64,000 nucleotides of DNA. Origin: Nelumbo lutea (Eukaryota > Streptophyta > Magnoliopsida > Proteales > Nelumbonaceae). A program made the position numbers and the translations under genes. The stretch's first letter is position 1. Every line of letters starts with the position of its first letter. The stretch is taken from the NCBI GenBank assembly GCA_022828595.1, contig JAKGHH010000005.1, positions 52,757,655 through 52,821,654 on the forward strand, in the 5' to 3' direction. Shown one piece after another: positions 61,529 to 64,000 of the stretch. The notes beneath the pieces are model-generated. The model did no database searches. It was not told where the DNA came from and saw only the letters and a list, made by a program, of their open reading frames with translations.

Positions 61529-61990
61529 GCGAGAGAGAGAGATATATTGAAATATTATAACCTTATTTTATTACACACAACTCAAATACATGCATGGATA
61601 CGAGTGTGTGCACATCCAAGTTATTCCAAGCTACAAACCCAGTAGAGCAAATATATCTAAATATACCTGAATAGTGATTAAACCCAGACCTTACGCTTAC
61701 AGTGGAGGGGGAGGGGGAGGGCAGGATGATTAGTCGAGGGTTTGTAACTCCTTATTTCTGAGACGTTACCAAATACTCTTAAGGTATATGGCCACCTCCA
61801 CCTCCAGACCCATAGCCTGACCCCGACCCAGACCCTGAACCATTGCCAGAACCACCACCACCTCCACCTCCACCTCCACCAGCACGGCCACCTATTCCAC
61901 CACCATAACCGGAGCCGCTACCACTCCCGGAACCATAGCCTGATCCGCTTCCACTTCCATTGCCACCTCCACTTCCACCTCCAAAGTGGG
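61529..61990. repeat. Third partial copy of the GRP 3' region
   Basis: Matches 42690-43140: GAGAGAGAGA, TTATTTTATTAC, ACATGCATGGAT, CACATCCAAGT, CAGTAGAGCAAA and the region around GAGACGTTACCAAAT...AAGGTATATGGCCACCTC. Confidence 0.7.
61779..61982 (-). pseudogene. Glycine-rich protein gene, C-terminal part (GRP-d)
   Basis: An open frame of about 67 codons ending TAA (61779-61781): GGGSGGGNGSGSGSGYGSGS at the start, IGGRAGGGGGGGGGSGNGSG in the middle and GYGSGGGGGHIP at the end. This is the longest clean glycine frame of the four copies. Above 61982 it changes to unrelated sequence (AAAGTGGGTGTTTC) with no start codon or signal peptide, so only the last exon or a truncated gene remains. The encoded type is a cell-wall glycine-rich protein. 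Confidence 0.65.
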
Positions 61991-62209
61991 TGTTTCATCT
62001 AACAGTTTAAGCTTTTAGGTTGAATAGTTTTTTAAGATATTATAGTCTATTTGATCAAAATAGTTTAGTATTATATTGTTTTATACTCCTTGTTCTCATT
62101 ATTATTTAATTAATTAAATTTCAGCACAAGATAAAAGTGGGCCTATGCTTATTTTTTTATATTTATTTATTTAAAAAAGGGCCTATGCATGTTCACCCTT
62201 AGAGAATAA

Positions 62210-63959
62210 CTAGCGGGGACCCGTGCGATGCACGGGATTTATTAAGCAAAGGCTAAACAATAGAAACACATAAGAGTATATAATTGTTTTATACTTTTAA
62301 TTTTTTAATAATTAGTAATTATTTATATTTTGGGTTCAACTACGAAATGTGAAAGATATGATGTCAGAAAATTCTTTCACCAATCAACTGCTATCCCTAA
62401 GTGTGGTACCAAATCAGGTGTTATTTATCAAAATTCATGGGTGGATTTTGATTGTTCAAAACTCTTCTGTTACTATATCATTCCCACATCATAGATTTTC
62501 CCTTATATTTTATATACTACTTTTAATAATTTTTTTACAATATAAAAATATTAATAATTAATTTCAGCTAGGGTTGTTCATTAAACTGATGAAACTGACC
62601 AACCTTACCAACTTGAAGCGAGTTGGTCGATATTCTAGTATTTTTTATTAGTTTTGGTTCAACAATTTCCCAACCTTACCAAATTGAATCAATTTCACTT
62701 TGGTCATCTGATACAAACCAAGTTGTTCGGTTTTGACTAATGGTTAGTCAGCTTCAAGTGACCAATTCCCGAACCTGACCAGGTTGATTTGTTTGGCCAA
62801 ATAGCCAAGAACCAAATAGAACCAACCCATGAGCACTCCTAATTTCAGCTAAATTAATAGTTTAATATGTCTCTAATAAATAATAATAGTTTAATCTTCA
62901 ATAATTACTACGAAAATACATAATTATTGAAAATATATCGATAATAAAAATACAAAAAATTTACAATAATTACTAAAAAATATATTAAATTAGCCAATAA
63001 ATAGTGTAATATCAAATAATAGTTTAATCTCTAATAAATATTAATCAATAAATTATAACAAAAATGCAATAAATACAATAAGTACAATAAATTAAACTTA
63101 AAAAGTTAAACAACACTAGTATAATCTCCAATAATTATTAAAAATTTTCTATTAAATAAAAACAAAAATAGATTTATACATAATTATTTAAAATATATTT
63201 ATCACAAAAAATAATAATTCATTAATTAAAATACAATAAATATTAATTTTATTTTATACTAATATTTAATAAATATAGATTAAGATTTTAAAATTATTTT
63301 CAAAAGTTAATTTTATTATATACTAATCTTCAATAATTATTTTCAAAAGTTATTTTCCATAATTTTTAATTAAAATAAGTGAAATTAGTTATTTACAGTA
63401 TTATTTAGTTATTTAAATAATCTCATTATTTAATTTTTAAAATATTATTTTTTTATTGAATTTAATAGTTCATAAAATTATAATTTATACTATTAATACA
63501 TAATTGTTTTATTAATTTTGTATAATATTAAATTTCTATTAATACATAATTATACTATTCAAAATTTTTCTTTATCTTTATTTTATTTTGATTAAAGTTA
63601 ATACATAATATTTAATATTTTGCTATATAATCATTTAGATATTTTTTATATTTTTTATTTAAGATATAGTTCTTGAAATATTTAAATAATGTTCTATTTT
63701 TTACTATTAAATTTTTAAATTGAATAATCCAAAAAAACCTAATTTATATTGTTAGTACATGATTTCGTGATGTATTTTGTAAAAATATAAAATTATTAAT
63801 ATATGAATATTAATAAATCGATTATAAATATTTTTTAATAAATATTTTAAATTTATTATGTAATTATTTATAATATTTAAATAATTTTTTAATTTTTTAA
63901 TTTTTTAATTTTTTAATTCAAACATGTTTTAGATAGATATAGATAAAAAGTGGGGGAGA
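62210..63959 (-). mobile_element. Non-autonomous Helitron, 1750 bp
   Basis: On the minus strand it starts TCTCCCCCACTTTTTATCTA after A and ends with the hairpin CCCGTGCATCGCACGGG (62220-62236), then TCCCCG, then CTAG (62210-62213) before T. TC start, 3' hairpin and CTAG end, with A/T insertion site, are Helitron hallmarks. The interior is AT-rich with no coding region and holds a hAT MITE. The 5' end is less certain because the window stops 41 bp later. Confidence 0.75.
62569..62841. mobile_element. hAT-type MITE (273 bp) nested in the Helitron
   Basis: The ends TAGGGTTGTTCATTAAA and (complement) TAGGAGTGCTCATGGGTTGG are flanked by a perfect 8-bp duplication ATTTCAGC (62561-62568 and 62842-62849). 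Same type as 25196-25997. Confidence 0.9.
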
Positions 63960-64000
63960 TGATAGATAGGACTTAGAGATAATTTGGGAGAAAGTGGGAG

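Overview
This window is nuclear DNA of a flowering plant. Spliceosomal introns, a ten-exon class P alcohol dehydrogenase gene, Angela/BARE-like Copia and Tat-like Gypsy retrotransposons, an L1-type LINE, Tourist-like, Mutator-like and hAT miniature elements, non-autonomous Helitrons and long AT-rich spacers all point that way. I cannot name the species from sequence alone.

Only one complete host gene is visible: ADH on the minus strand (26382-29243, 10 exons, 380 codons, all zinc ligands present). Partial glycine-rich protein genes lie at 21172-21412, 42993-43256, 52764-52811 and 61779-61982, all on the minus strand. The last three share flanking sequence, so they look like members of an old array pulled apart by insertions.

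Layout. 1-2466: a 2.3-kb Mutator-like element with a 9-bp target duplication, holding Tourist-like MITEs and a Gypsy LTR remnant. 3100-10087: a minus-strand Angela/BARE-type Copia element with one nearly continuous gag-pol, two in-frame stops, one frameshift, and its leader and gag start deleted. 10503-21026: a minus-strand Tat-type Gypsy element (E1). 21172-26000: a GRP remnant, an (AT)n tract, A-rich DNA and Mutator/hAT MITEs. 26382-29404: ADH and its promoter. 29887-41100: a plus-strand Tat-type Gypsy element (E2) between two direct copies of one ~480-bp host segment. 42000-43260 and 51741-52811: two copies of a segmental duplication. 44792-45574: a Mutator-type MITE. 45916-47378: a Helitron. 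47492-50300: an old Copia LTR with two nested MITEs. 57340-60470: a broken LINE. 62210-63959: a second Helitron with a nested hAT MITE.

The most interesting system is in the two Tat elements. Each carries, between pol and the 3' LTR, a second gene on the opposite strand. In both copies it has its own TATA box (TATAAATAGTGGGGG), a start codon 145-185 bp downstream, a domain like the family annotated in Pfam as a putative gypsy type transposon protein, canonical GT-AG introns at matching places, and a coiled-coil C-terminal exon. Antisense extra ORFs are known in Tat-clade elements, but a conserved promoter and splice sites in two diverged copies suggest a spliced protein-coding unit under selection within the element.
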